DNA of 64,000 nt from Pelagibius sp050043265 (GTDB lineage: Bacteria; Pseudomonadota; Alphaproteobacteria; Kiloniellales; Kiloniellaceae), in NCBI GenBank assembly GCA_050043265.1, contig JBHJIR010000053.1:38565-102564 (forward strand). The letters run 5' to 3'. The translations under genes and the position numbers were made by a program. The stretch's first letter is position 1. Each line of letters begins with the position of its first letter. Below are positions 55,406-62,604 of this stretch, in pieces. The notes beneath the pieces are model-generated. The model had not been told where the DNA came from and searched no databases. It worked only from the letters and a program-made list of their open reading frames with translations.

Positions 55406-55780
55406 TTAAGCGGCCGCGGCGGCCGCACGGCGCGTTCGGCCCTGTTTGGCGTCCCGCAGCACCTTGCCAGCCGGCAGCGGCGCCCGTGGGCTGCGCAGAA
55501 AGGTCAGACCGTTGATGGTGTCCGGCGTCAGCCCGGCGACGTTCTCCAGGACGACCCCCTCGGGCCCCACGCGGCTGACCAGGAACAGGCCCCAGGCCGG
55601 ATCCTGTTCGGCATCGGCGCAGACCAGGATCAGGTCGTTGGCCATCAGACGCGAGGCGCAGCTGACGAAATAGTCCGCCGTCGCCACCGCCGGCAGTGGG
55701 TCCTCGGTCTGGTAGCCGAAGACGCAGAAGCTCTGCAGCGCGGCGATGGTCTCAAGATTCTGCGACAAGGCCTTGGGCAT
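55406..55780 (-). CDS. Small phage virion-associated protein, unknown
   Basis: This 124-residue protein lies between the decoration-like and tail-tube genes, in line with a head or neck role. The beta-rich core (FGYQTEDPLPAVATADYF, then DPAWGLFLVSRVGPEGV) resembles small head proteins of unknown function encoded next to capsid genes in other podovirus-like prophages. The C-terminus is basic then alanine-rich (RTRRAAAAAA). The ATG at 55780 has a purine-rich GGGAGCG upstream. Confidence 0.7.
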   Translation of the reverse strand: MPKALSQNLETIAALQSFCVFGYQTEDPLPAVATADYFVSCASRLMANDLILVCADAEQDPAWGLFLVSRVGPEGVVLENVAGLTPDTINGLTFLRSPRAPLPAGKVLRDAKQGRTRRAAAAAA

Positions 55781-55882
55781 GGAACGCTCCCTTTTTTGGG
55801 ATGGATGGAAAAAGCAGCGGGCGGCCCCAAAACGAGGCCGCCCGCGGAAGTCACCGATTGGAGCTACTCAGTCGGTATCGCG

Positions 55883-56170
55883 TCAGTCGGCGTCGGTGAT
55901 CGCCACCGCGGTGGCGTTGGAGACGTCCACCGTGGTGCCGTCGTTGGACAACACCAGGTGCCAGCCCGCCGCCGTGACGCTGGACGGCGCCGCCGGATTG
56001 TCGACCTGCTGGACGAAGACCAGGTCGCCGACCTTCAGCATGCCGACAGCCTCGTTCGTGAAGTAGCCGGCGGTGTCCACCATGGCCGGCGTGTCCGCCG
56101 TGCGGTAGGACCACCACTGCTGGCCCGCACCATGGGCCATGAGGGTCAGGTACTTTGCGTTATATGCCAT
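55883..56170 (-). CDS. Small head or decoration-like phage protein
   Basis: This 95-residue protein directly follows the capsid gene by 12 bp. It starts MAYNAKYLTLMAHG and is beta-rich, with the KVGDLVFVQQVDN segment and an acidic C-terminus. The size and place after the major capsid gene suit a decoration or head-stabilising protein. I do not recognise a named family. The RBS GAGGAGAC-type sequence is present a few bases before the ATG. Confidence 0.7.
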   Translation of the reverse strand: MAYNAKYLTLMAHGAGQQWWSYRTADTPAMVDTAGYFTNEAVGMLKVGDLVFVQQVDNPAAPSSVTAAGWHLVLSNDGTTVDVSNATAVAITDAD

Positions 56171-56182
56171 GGGTCAGTCTCC

Positions 56183-57019
56183 TCAGGCCGGGATGGTGGC
56201 GGTGTCGTCGAGACGGATCTCGATGACGCCTTCCGGATCGATCAGGCAGGCCCCCTGGCTCATCATGTTGTTGACGAAGTGGGCCGCCCGGTCGCCGTGC
56301 CAGGTGATGTCGCTGGTCACATCGGCACCGCAGCCGTGGCCCAGGGCGTTCTTGTGATAGGTGAAGCACACCGCGTTGGCCGTGCCCTTGCCGGGCAGGC
56401 CGGTGTGCCGCATCCAATTCACGCCCAGCCACGACCTTGTGCGGTTGCGCTGCATGAACGGCAGGTCGTCGCCCACGAAGTCCGCGCTGGCGAACTCCGC
56501 GATGGTCAGCGCGATGGACCACTGCCGCGGGGTGAGCAGGCCCCAGCGGTTGCCGTCGTCCGGCACATCGTTGTCGTCCAGGGCTTCCACCGCCTGCAGC
56601 AGCAGGGTCCGGTTCAGACCGCTGGCATAGCTGCCGACGAAGGAGGTGGTCTGGTCCGCCTGGGCGATGATCAGTTCGTCGGTCTTGCGGCCCAGGCCCC
56701 AGGCACCGGCGTTGGCGATCACCATGCGCTCGTCATGGTTCACCTTCGCCTCGTCCAGCTTGTCGACGTAGTCGCCGGCATAGAAGTCCTGCAGCGTGCA
56801 CTCGATCGGCGTGTGATCGACGTTCATCGGCGTGACCTTGCCGTGCCGGGCCTTGGTCGAGGCGACGCCCTTGCCGATCTTCTGGAAGGTCGTCGAGGCG
56901 CCCTTCACGTTGTTCTTGGAACGCACCGTGGCCCGCAGCAGCGAGCCCTGGCGCTGGTAGGCTTCGTGAACCTCGCGTTCGAATTGCTTCACGAAGGAAA
57001 GGTCGATGGAAGTGCTCAA
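56183..57019 (-). CDS. Phage major capsid protein
   Basis: This 278-residue protein is the likely main head subunit. The TTG at 57019 has AAGGAG seven bases upstream, and the ATG-like triplet between them is out of frame; an open frame to 57091 has no such support. The N-terminal helical arm SIDLSFVKQFEREVHEAYQ, and the later TPRQWSIALTIAEFASADFVG and KNALGHGCGADVTSDITW segments, resemble HK97-fold capsid proteins of T7-like and related prophages. It follows the scaffold and cargo-like genes and precedes the decoration gene. Confidence 0.8.
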   Translation of the reverse strand: MSTSIDLSFVKQFEREVHEAYQRQGSLLRATVRSKNNVKGASTTFQKIGKGVASTKARHGKVTPMNVDHTPIECTLQDFYAGDYVDKLDEAKVNHDERMVIANAGAWGLGRKTDELIIAQADQTTSFVGSYASGLNRTLLLQAVEALDDNDVPDDGNRWGLLTPRQWSIALTIAEFASADFVGDDLPFMQRNRTRSWLGVNWMRHTGLPGKGTANAVCFTYHKNALGHGCGADVTSDITWHGDRAAHFVNNMMSQGACLIDPEGVIEIRLDDTATIPA

Positions 57020-57406
57020 CGCACATCTCCTTTGAACAAGGGAATGGGAATGAGCGCTCCGAGAGGGTGTCCGCTTGGGACGGCCGGGCACGCGGGTCCC
57101 TGCCCCGCGCCCGCAAGGGCACGACGGTCAGGCCGCGTCGGGCCGCTTAGGGGCCTTACGGATTGCGGAAAAAGGCCGCGGGCACGGAGGCCGGCAGGGT
57201 ATCCCCGCGCCCGCGGCAAACTCGAAAACGGAAAGAAAGAGCGTCGGCGGCGGCGCGCAAGCGCCGGTTGAACCACCCCGCCGCAGCACCTACATTACTC
57301 AGGCGCCTCGCTCCCACGGTGGGACGAAGATGTGTAGGCCCATCGTGCGTAGGCTCAACGGAGTCTTGGTCCTCCCTGGGTTCACCGGGGCACACCTTAA
57401 TCTCTT
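57020..57406. other. Gene-free stretch upstream of the capsid gene
   Basis: This 387-bp stretch has no gene I can support on either strand; all open frames here are short arginine- or proline-rich. It probably holds a promoter and leader for the abundant capsid message. No perfect hairpin with a T-run is visible. Confidence 0.4.
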
Positions 57407-58093
57407 CTAGTTTGATTTGAAGAACAGCGGCCCCGTGAGCTGGCTGAGATCGAAGTTGATGTCGGTGTCGCCCTTCTCATAGCCGGTCAACAGCCACGAG
57501 CCTCTTTTCCCCGCTCGCGCTTCCACGAGGACCAGCACCGCTGTGTGGTCACCATATTTGATGACCATTTTGCGACCTACTCCACGCTCAACGAACGTAT
57601 GCGTTCCCTTCGAGATGGTCTCGATGACCTCCGGCATCACCTCGGGACCGTGCTTGGCGATGATGTGGGCGATGCCGCTGCCGCCCCTGTACTTCTTCGC
57701 TGCATTGCCAGCCTCGCCGACATAGAACGTGATGGAACCGGCCCCGTGCCGGTACATGGCATCACGCACCACGCCTTTCTCGCCCCGCAGCACCTGCGAA
57801 AGCGCCATGTCCGTCGCCGCCAGGCCGCGCCGCTCGTTGGCGATGGCGTTGCGGGGCGGAAAGCGCGTGCCCTTGAAGGCGCGCTCGGCGGTCTGCTCGA
57901 AGAAGAACGGTTCGAAAAGCTGGCTGACGCTTTTTACTGGTGGTAGAATGACTTCGCCGTCTCGCAGCGGAAAAATTGCAGTCCGCTGGGCAACCGCTGG
58001 CCCTGCGCGTCCTTCGGTCAGCGCGAGACGGTTTCCGCTAAATCGAAACACAGGTCCGATGCTTCCCGATCCCATCGGGGAAGGACCCCTCAT
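57407..58093 (-). CDS. PBECR-like nuclease domain protein
   Basis: This 228-residue protein ends in a domain of the PBECR type (phage Barnase/EndoU/ColicinE5-D/RelE-like nuclease) seen in phage polyvalent proteins. Supporting motifs are GIAHIIAKHG, EVIETISKG, RKMVIKYGDHTAVLVLVEA and GSWLLTGYE, in that order. The N-terminal part (about residues 1-110) is of unknown fold. I prefer the ATG at 58093 to a GTG at 58111 that overlaps the previous gene. No obvious inhibitor gene follows. It could be an orphan effector tip, left behind when another tip replaced it, or an independent injected nuclease. Activity is inferred. Confidence 0.72.
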   Translation of the reverse strand: MRGPSPMGSGSIGPVFRFSGNRLALTEGRAGPAVAQRTAIFPLRDGEVILPPVKSVSQLFEPFFFEQTAERAFKGTRFPPRNAIANERRGLAATDMALSQVLRGEKGVVRDAMYRHGAGSITFYVGEAGNAAKKYRGGSGIAHIIAKHGPEVMPEVIETISKGTHTFVERGVGRKMVIKYGDHTAVLVLVEARAGKRGSWLLTGYEKGDTDINFDLSQLTGPLFFKSN

Positions 58094-58097
58094 CGCA

Positions 58098-58514
58098 CTA
58101 TTTTGGCGCACCTTTTGGCGTCAGCTCGAAAAGAGTGCCCCGCTCGTCAGTGGACCTGTCGAACCACCTTCGGCGGACCTTCACGAACCCGAGCGCCAGC
58201 AAGGGCTGCTCAAGATCATCCAGGAGAGATAGGTCTTCCGTACTGGCATCAAGAATAATGGTGAGTTCCTTGAAGTCCTCCTCCTCCCAAGACACCTCTC
58301 GCTGGCGGAAAAGCTGGACGAAGTTGTAGGAGAGGTCCAACTGCGGATCGTCAGGGAAGTCATTCTTATAGAAGTAACCTCCGCGCATACCGTTGTTGAA
58401 CCTCTCCATGGGCTCGTCCCCGCGCGCGCGCAGGATACCGTTGATCTCTTCGGCGACCCGATGAATCTCCTCCGGCTCGACCGCAATGCCATAGATGTCA
58501 ACAAAGGTCTTCAC
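58098..58514 (-). CDS. Small acidic partner gene 1 (immunity-like)
   Basis: This 138-residue acidic protein starts at a GTG whose last two bases overlap the stop of the preceding large gene (GTGA), so the two are translationally coupled. The pattern GIAVEPEEI, GGYFYKN, WEEEDFKELTIIL and DERGTLFELTPKG recurs in diverged form in the small gene at 62112-62594, which follows the paralogous large gene in the same way. That layout is typical of a toxin followed by its immunity gene. No named family is recognised. Confidence 0.68.
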   Translation of the reverse strand: MKTFVDIYGIAVEPEEIHRVAEEINGILRARGDEPMERFNNGMRGGYFYKNDFPDDPQLDLSYNFVQLFRQREVSWEEEDFKELTIILDASTEDLSLLDDLEQPLLALGFVKVRRRWFDRSTDERGTLFELTPKGAPK

Positions 58515-60439
58515 TGAATTTCTCCAAGTTCCCTGCCCAGGGTCATCATCGTGCCCTTCGCCTGCAAGCCGTCAAGAGACTCGTAGATCACCAGGGACAC
58601 ATCGCGGCCACCGGCGATCCGCTTCATATGTTCGAACTCCTCTTGCAGTCCCACCACCTTTAGAGTTTCACTATTCATGACCCGGGTATTCCCGGCTTCC
58701 CGGTACACTTTTATTCCCTCCTTTTCCACCAACTTGAAAAGCTTCGAGCTGACGATCGCGATGTCATAGTCGCTCGCCTCGACGCCGCTATCGAAGAAGC
58801 CGTTCGTATAGGTCCCCTTCACCTTGTCGAAACCCTGGCCGGTCACGGCACTGCCCTTGATGGCGATCACAGCGTCGGGATCGAGTTCACGGACCTTTTC
58901 CTGCACCGGTTGGATGAAAGATTTGTAGTGCCCGCTGCTGCGAAATCCAAGAGGATAGCCGCGCGCCAGCACCCGATCCGCAACTGGCTCGCCGGGCACG
59001 CGGTACAGTCTTGTTCCGGTTTCCGGAAAGCTCTTCCAGATCGGCGTCGTCGCACCCTCCAATACGGTGATGGACTTCTGGTTCTCCGGAAGGACAAAAC
59101 GCTCGTTCGGCCCCTTCTGCGCTTGACCGCGCCCAACGCCCGGAAGCTCTTCGAAAACACCGCGCCCCTTGCCGGCACCTCCGGCCGCGGCCATTGCCAG
59201 CACGCGCGGCTCGACGTCGATCCTGCGTCCCAAACGCAGCAGCAGGTTGGCGACTTTCACTGCGCCCTTGCCCAGGCGCATGAGGTCGCCGATGGCCGGC
59301 ACCGCGCCGGCCAGGTCTAGCAACGCCTCGCCGCCCTTCAGCAGGGCCTCTTCCCAGTCGCCGTCTTCCATTGCGGCGGCGGCCGCCTGGAAGGCAACGT
59401 AGGCCTCGCGGGCACTGAGAACGTGCCCGGTGCCGGGCAGGATCTCCGCCACTAGGCGCGCCAGTTGCTGCCACAGCGGATCGTCCGGCCCGCTGCCGGC
59501 ATCCAGCACGGCAAGGAAGCCGTCGGCCACATGCTCCAGTGCCTCTGGCTGCAGCTTGCGGCGTTGTGGCTCCTGCGGTTGTCTACCGCCGGCAAGCTGC
59601 AGGAAGCCGTCCGCATCGTCGGCCTGCCCGACGATGACCAGTCCCCCGTTCTCGGCGTCTTCCTCGACGTCGTAGAAGCCGGCGGGATCGTAAACCTCCG
59701 GGACGATGTCCAGGACGGAGCGCGTGATCCCGCCCGGATCGGCCATGCCGATGACGCTGTCGTCCCCTTCACCGGCGACCAGGCTGTCTTCAGCCGGCGC
59801 ATTCGGATCGGGATTGGGGACAACGTAGATGAGGCCGTTGTTCTTGCGGTCGCGCACCCAGAAGCCGCCGACGGCTTTGAGGTCCTCAGCCTGCAGCTTG
59901 CGGCCTTCTTCCTCCGCCACCGCGGCGATGCGCCCCGTTTCGATAATGTCGCGCCCGAAGCGCCGGGGCACCGTGAAGCTGTCCCAGACATGCTCGTAGC
60001 GCCAGATGGCGTCATAGAGCCCGCGCTCGGCCGCGCCCTCCACGCTGCGGCCCTCGCGGTGGTAGATCACGCCCAGCCGCTTGCCGAGTTCGATCTGGTC
60101 TTCCGGATGCCAGACCATCTGCCCGGCAGCCTTACGGGCGTACTGGGTGCGGCGGTAGCCGCGCTTGGCCTCGCGGTCACGCTTCCAGGCTTCGACCGGC
60201 GCGTTGTTGGCCTCGCGGAAAGACACGTAGCGTGCCTTGCCCTCGGCATCCCGGTAAGGCGCCGCGCCGAACTTGATCGCACTTTCCATGGCGTCGCGCC
60301 GCGTCTGGCGTTCCTGCGCCGTCGGCGGCGCCACCTTGCGGATTTCGAAGGCCGGCACGGCCGGCGTCGCTTCGGGCACAAGCGGGGGCGCGCCGCCGGC
60401 GCTCGCGCCGGCAGCCTCTGATGAGGCATCATCTGTCAT
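58511..60439 (-). CDS. Polymorphic phage protein 1, NTase-like C-terminus
   Basis: This 642-residue protein starts at the ATG 60439 (MTDDASSEA, GGAG seven bases upstream). The first ~90 residues are low-complexity alanine/proline-rich. A conserved central module follows (WHPEDQIELGKRLGVIYH; RRFGRDIIETGRIAAVAEEE; GGFWVRDRKNNGLIYVVPN), then an alanine-rich linker and a C-terminal domain from about residue 475. That domain contains GSAVTG (about 528-533) and SDYDIAIV (about 555-562), the spacing of a Pol beta-type nucleotidyltransferase GS...DxD motif. The C-terminal part has lower GC than the rest. A paralogue with the same N-terminal module lies at the right edge. Toxin activity is inferred. 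Confidence 0.72.
   Translation of the reverse strand: MTDDASSEAAGASAGGAPPLVPEATPAVPAFEIRKVAPPTAQERQTRRDAMESAIKFGAAPYRDAEGKARYVSFREANNAPVEAWKRDREAKRGYRRTQYARKAAGQMVWHPEDQIELGKRLGVIYHREGRSVEGAAERGLYDAIWRYEHVWDSFTVPRRFGRDIIETGRIAAVAEEEGRKLQAEDLKAVGGFWVRDRKNNGLIYVVPNPDPNAPAEDSLVAGEGDDSVIGMADPGGITRSVLDIVPEVYDPAGFYDVEEDAENGGLVIVGQADDADGFLQLAGGRQPQEPQRRKLQPEALEHVADGFLAVLDAGSGPDDPLWQQLARLVAEILPGTGHVLSAREAYVAFQAAAAAMEDGDWEEALLKGGEALLDLAGAVPAIGDLMRLGKGAVKVANLLLRLGRRIDVEPRVLAMAAAGGAGKGRGVFEELPGVGRGQAQKGPNERFVLPENQKSITVLEGATTPIWKSFPETGTRLYRVPGEPVADRVLARGYPLGFRSSGHYKSFIQPVQEKVRELDPDAVIAIKGSAVTGQGFDKVKGTYTNGFFDSGVEASDYDIAIVSSKLFKLVEKEGIKVYREAGNTRVMNSETLKVVGLQEEFEHMKRIAGGRDVSLVIYESLDGLQAKGTMMTLGRELGEIQ
59795..60011 (-). 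repeat. Direct repeat, copy 1, inside polymorphic gene 1
   Basis: These 217 bp match 63784-64000 at a constant offset of 3989 bp, with scattered mismatches and no visible gap. The repeat encodes the shared WRYEHxWDSFTVPRRFGRD...NNGLIYVVPN module. It ends only because the window ends, so the true repeat is longer to the right. Confidence 0.9.
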
Positions 60440-60503
60440 GGAAAGCTCCGCTAGTCGGCAGGAGAAAGTTGAGGGATGTCGGCGACGCCCACCCAATTGG
60501 GGC

Positions 60504-61376
60504 TTACAGCCGCCGCCCCTCACTGCCCACCAGCGGCTGGCCGCCGTAGAGACGCCCATAGAGCGACTGCAGTTCGCTCTGCACGGCGCGGGAGGCATAC
60601 TTCTGCGGATCGCTGTCCTGCAGGGCGTGCAGCGCGTCGATGCGGGCGTGCAGGCTGCTGCCGCCGCCGCTCTCGCCCGCCCCGCTCAGGGGGACGTCCT
60701 CGCCCATGCTGCGGCCGATGGCGGCAAAGGCGCGCACGAAGGCCGGATGGTCGCCCAGCTTCACCCCGCCAACCTCCTGGCTCTCCAGAAACGCGACAAA
60801 GGCATCATCACCGAAAGTCTGCACCGCGCGCTGGGCAAAGGTCAGGTTGCGGTCGTGGTCGCCGCCCCATTCCTGGCGCAGGCTGGCCTCGGCTTCGGCG
60901 CGGCGTTCGGCTGCCGTCTTCTCCTGCTGCGCCAGGCCCTGCGCGGCATTGCCGTAGTACCAGTCCAGCGCCTTCTGCACGACGGCGTTGCTGGCACCGG
61001 CCTCGTGCATCGCCTTCAGGAAATCCTGCTGCAGCGCCTCCCCGCCCGGGTCGGCCCGCAGCGCCGCCGGCAGGTCCTCCGGCAGGCGGACCTCATAACC
61101 CTCCGCGCTCTCCGGCACGCCGAGTTGGCGGCGGTAGCTGGCCAGTTCCTCCGGGCCCGCGTCGGGGCCCGGCTTCACCACCGAGCGGCCGAGCCGGCTC
61201 TGCAGGGCGGCGTAGGACTTCACCACCTCCGCCGGCGAGGTGAACTTCTCCGCCACGCGCCGCAGCCCGGGCTCCGCGATGCCGCTGCGCCAATCGCCTG
61301 CCGCTGCCGGGGCGCCGCCTTCGCCGCCCGCTGCGGGTGCCGTCTCGCTTCCTGCCGTTGCCGGATTGTCGCTCAT
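60504..61376 (-). CDS. Capsid assembly scaffolding-like protein
   Basis: This 290-residue acidic, alanine-rich helical protein has the composition and place of a scaffold (T7 gp9-like). Motifs are FTSPAEVVKSYAALQSRLGRSV, VPESAEGYEV and LPEDLP near the middle, and a C-terminal helix (LHARIDALHALQDSDPQKYAS). ESxxGYE-like elements are common in scaffolding proteins of this group. It is encoded upstream of the capsid gene, though here separated by two accessory cassettes. The ATG at 61376 has GAGGAC upstream. It diverges from the plus-strand gp13-like gene. Confidence 0.75.
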   Translation of the reverse strand: MSDNPATAGSETAPAAGGEGGAPAAAGDWRSGIAEPGLRRVAEKFTSPAEVVKSYAALQSRLGRSVVKPGPDAGPEELASYRRQLGVPESAEGYEVRLPEDLPAALRADPGGEALQQDFLKAMHEAGASNAVVQKALDWYYGNAAQGLAQQEKTAAERRAEAEASLRQEWGGDHDRNLTFAQRAVQTFGDDAFVAFLESQEVGGVKLGDHPAFVRAFAAIGRSMGEDVPLSGAGESGGGSSLHARIDALHALQDSDPQKYASRAVQSELQSLYGRLYGGQPLVGSEGRRL

Positions 61377-61572
61377 TGGGTCCGTCCTCACTGTGATTGA
61401 AAGGGTCGAAAGCAGCGATCCGCCGGCCCAGCCCTCCTGGACGCTACAACCTAGGGATCGCTAAGAAGTCCATGATTTAGCGGACGACATATTTCCGCCT
61501 CATTGCCCATCCAACCTTGGGTAGAGGCATGGGAGAGGGGACCTGAGAACCTGCCGCGCGAGGAGGAAAGCA

Positions 61573-62100
61573 ATGCAGATGACGGCAAGCCTGGCCCAAC
61601 CACGCCCTCAAGAACGCCGCCGGTCACGCCCTGAAGATCGCCGCCCGGGCACCACCGGCACCGCCGGCGGCACAACGCCGCCCGGCCTGCTGCCCTTCGA
61701 TCTCGCGCATCTGGCAGACCTCGAGCCGCCGCCCTTGCTGCGCGGCTCCTTGCGTCTCTTCGCCATCGGCTACCGGGCGGCGGGACCGGCCCTCACCTTC
61801 GTCGAGCGAGACCGGATTATCGGCTGCGCCGGTTTAACGATCGAGGGAAGCGAGGCGCGGGCCTGGGGCTTCTTCTCGGCGCCGCTCAGCCGCCGCGCCT
61901 TGAAGCGGCTGCACCGTTCCTTCCGCCGCAGCCTGCCGAAGCTGAAGCGCCTGCACAGCCTCACCGGTATCCGCGCGGAGGTCCATCCCGACGACATCTT
62001 CGGGCGCCGCTGGCTCGTCTATCTGGGCTTCCGTTTCGACGGCGTCGCCGCGCCCTGCCCCTTCCTGGGCGAGCGCATGCTGCGCTACCTCTATCGCTAG
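61573..62100 (+). CDS. Second gp13-like (GNAT-fold) phage gene, inverted
   Basis: This 175-residue protein runs opposite to all neighbours. AGGAGG stands seven bases before the ATG. After a basic, disordered N-terminus (about residues 1-40), the core resembles the gp13-like protein at 51397-51819: PFDLAHLADLEPP, CAGLTIEGSEARAWGFFS and GRRWLVYLGFRFD align with it. The C-terminal tail differs. It could be a diverged duplicate that was inverted. Its stop and that of the converging small gene are both within one short inverted repeat. Confidence 0.76.
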   Translation: MQMTASLAQPRPQERRRSRPEDRRPGTTGTAGGTTPPGLLPFDLAHLADLEPPPLLRGSLRLFAIGYRAAGPALTFVERDRIIGCAGLTIEGSEARAWGFFSAPLSRRALKRLHRSFRRSLPKLKRLHSLTGIRAEVHPDDIFGRRWLVYLGFRFDGVAAPCPFLGERMLRYLYR

Positions 62101-62116
62101 GTCGACATGACCTAGC
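62096..62116. repeat. Inverted repeat holding two converging stop codons
   Basis: Eight-base arms GCTAGGTC and GACCTAGC flank GACAT. The TAG stop of the plus-strand gp13-like gene is in the left arm, and the TAG of the minus-strand small gene is in the right arm. There is no T-run, so strong terminator function is not expected. Confidence 0.8.
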
Positions 62117-62594
62117 CAGCGGCAGGTTCCGGCTTCATTGAATAGGTAACAATCGGCGGACCGCCACGAGGCCCCAGATCCTTGTCATAGGTCGAGCGAA
62201 TCAACGTCAGGTCCAAATCCTTTGCAGCCGCGATTACCTTTCGCGTCTCTTTGATGCGGTCTTCGCTACTCGACCCGACGGACAGAAGCCAGGCGAACTC
62301 CTGGTAATCCTCTTCGAGCCAATAGTCATCATCCGGTTCGATGATTCGGTTCGGGTGAAGACTAACAACAAGCTGGAAATGGCGTTCTTCCGCAGTCCTA
62401 TCGTCATCCGCTTCTTCGGGAGGCAGGTCGATGTCCCAGCAGATGCCACCACGGCTGCCACTGAGCGTACTGTGCATGTCGATATCCAGCACCTCCATCA
62501 CACGTTCGGCGACGCGGTCGATGACTTCCTCCTCCCGCTTGATAAAGGTATCCTGGTCGGCACGCACGCCGTAAAGGTCGTCAAAATACTCCAT
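62112..62594 (-). CDS. Small acidic partner gene 2 (immunity-like)
   Basis: This 160-residue acidic protein starts at the ATG 62594 (MEYFDDLYGV), seven bases after TAGGAG; an ATG at 62600 is too close to that ribosome site. It follows the large polymorphic gene 2 by 10 bp. The pattern DLYGV, GGICWDIDL, WLEEDYQEFAWLLSV and DLGPRGGPPIVTYSMKP parallels the other small gene, suggesting a common ancestor and a cognate relation to each large protein. No named family is recognised. Confidence 0.68.
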   Translation of the reverse strand: MEYFDDLYGVRADQDTFIKREEEVIDRVAERVMEVLDIDMHSTLSGSRGGICWDIDLPPEEADDDRTAEERHFQLVVSLHPNRIIEPDDDYWLEEDYQEFAWLLSVGSSSEDRIKETRKVIAAAKDLDLTLIRSTYDKDLGPRGGPPIVTYSMKPEPAAG

Positions 62595-62604
62595 GGCCAT
62601 ACTC

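Noticed and set aside
57016..57276. Minus-strand 86-codon frame upstream of the capsid gene
   Set aside because: Arginine- and proline-rich with no ribosome site, overlapping the capsid leader; no recognisable protein.
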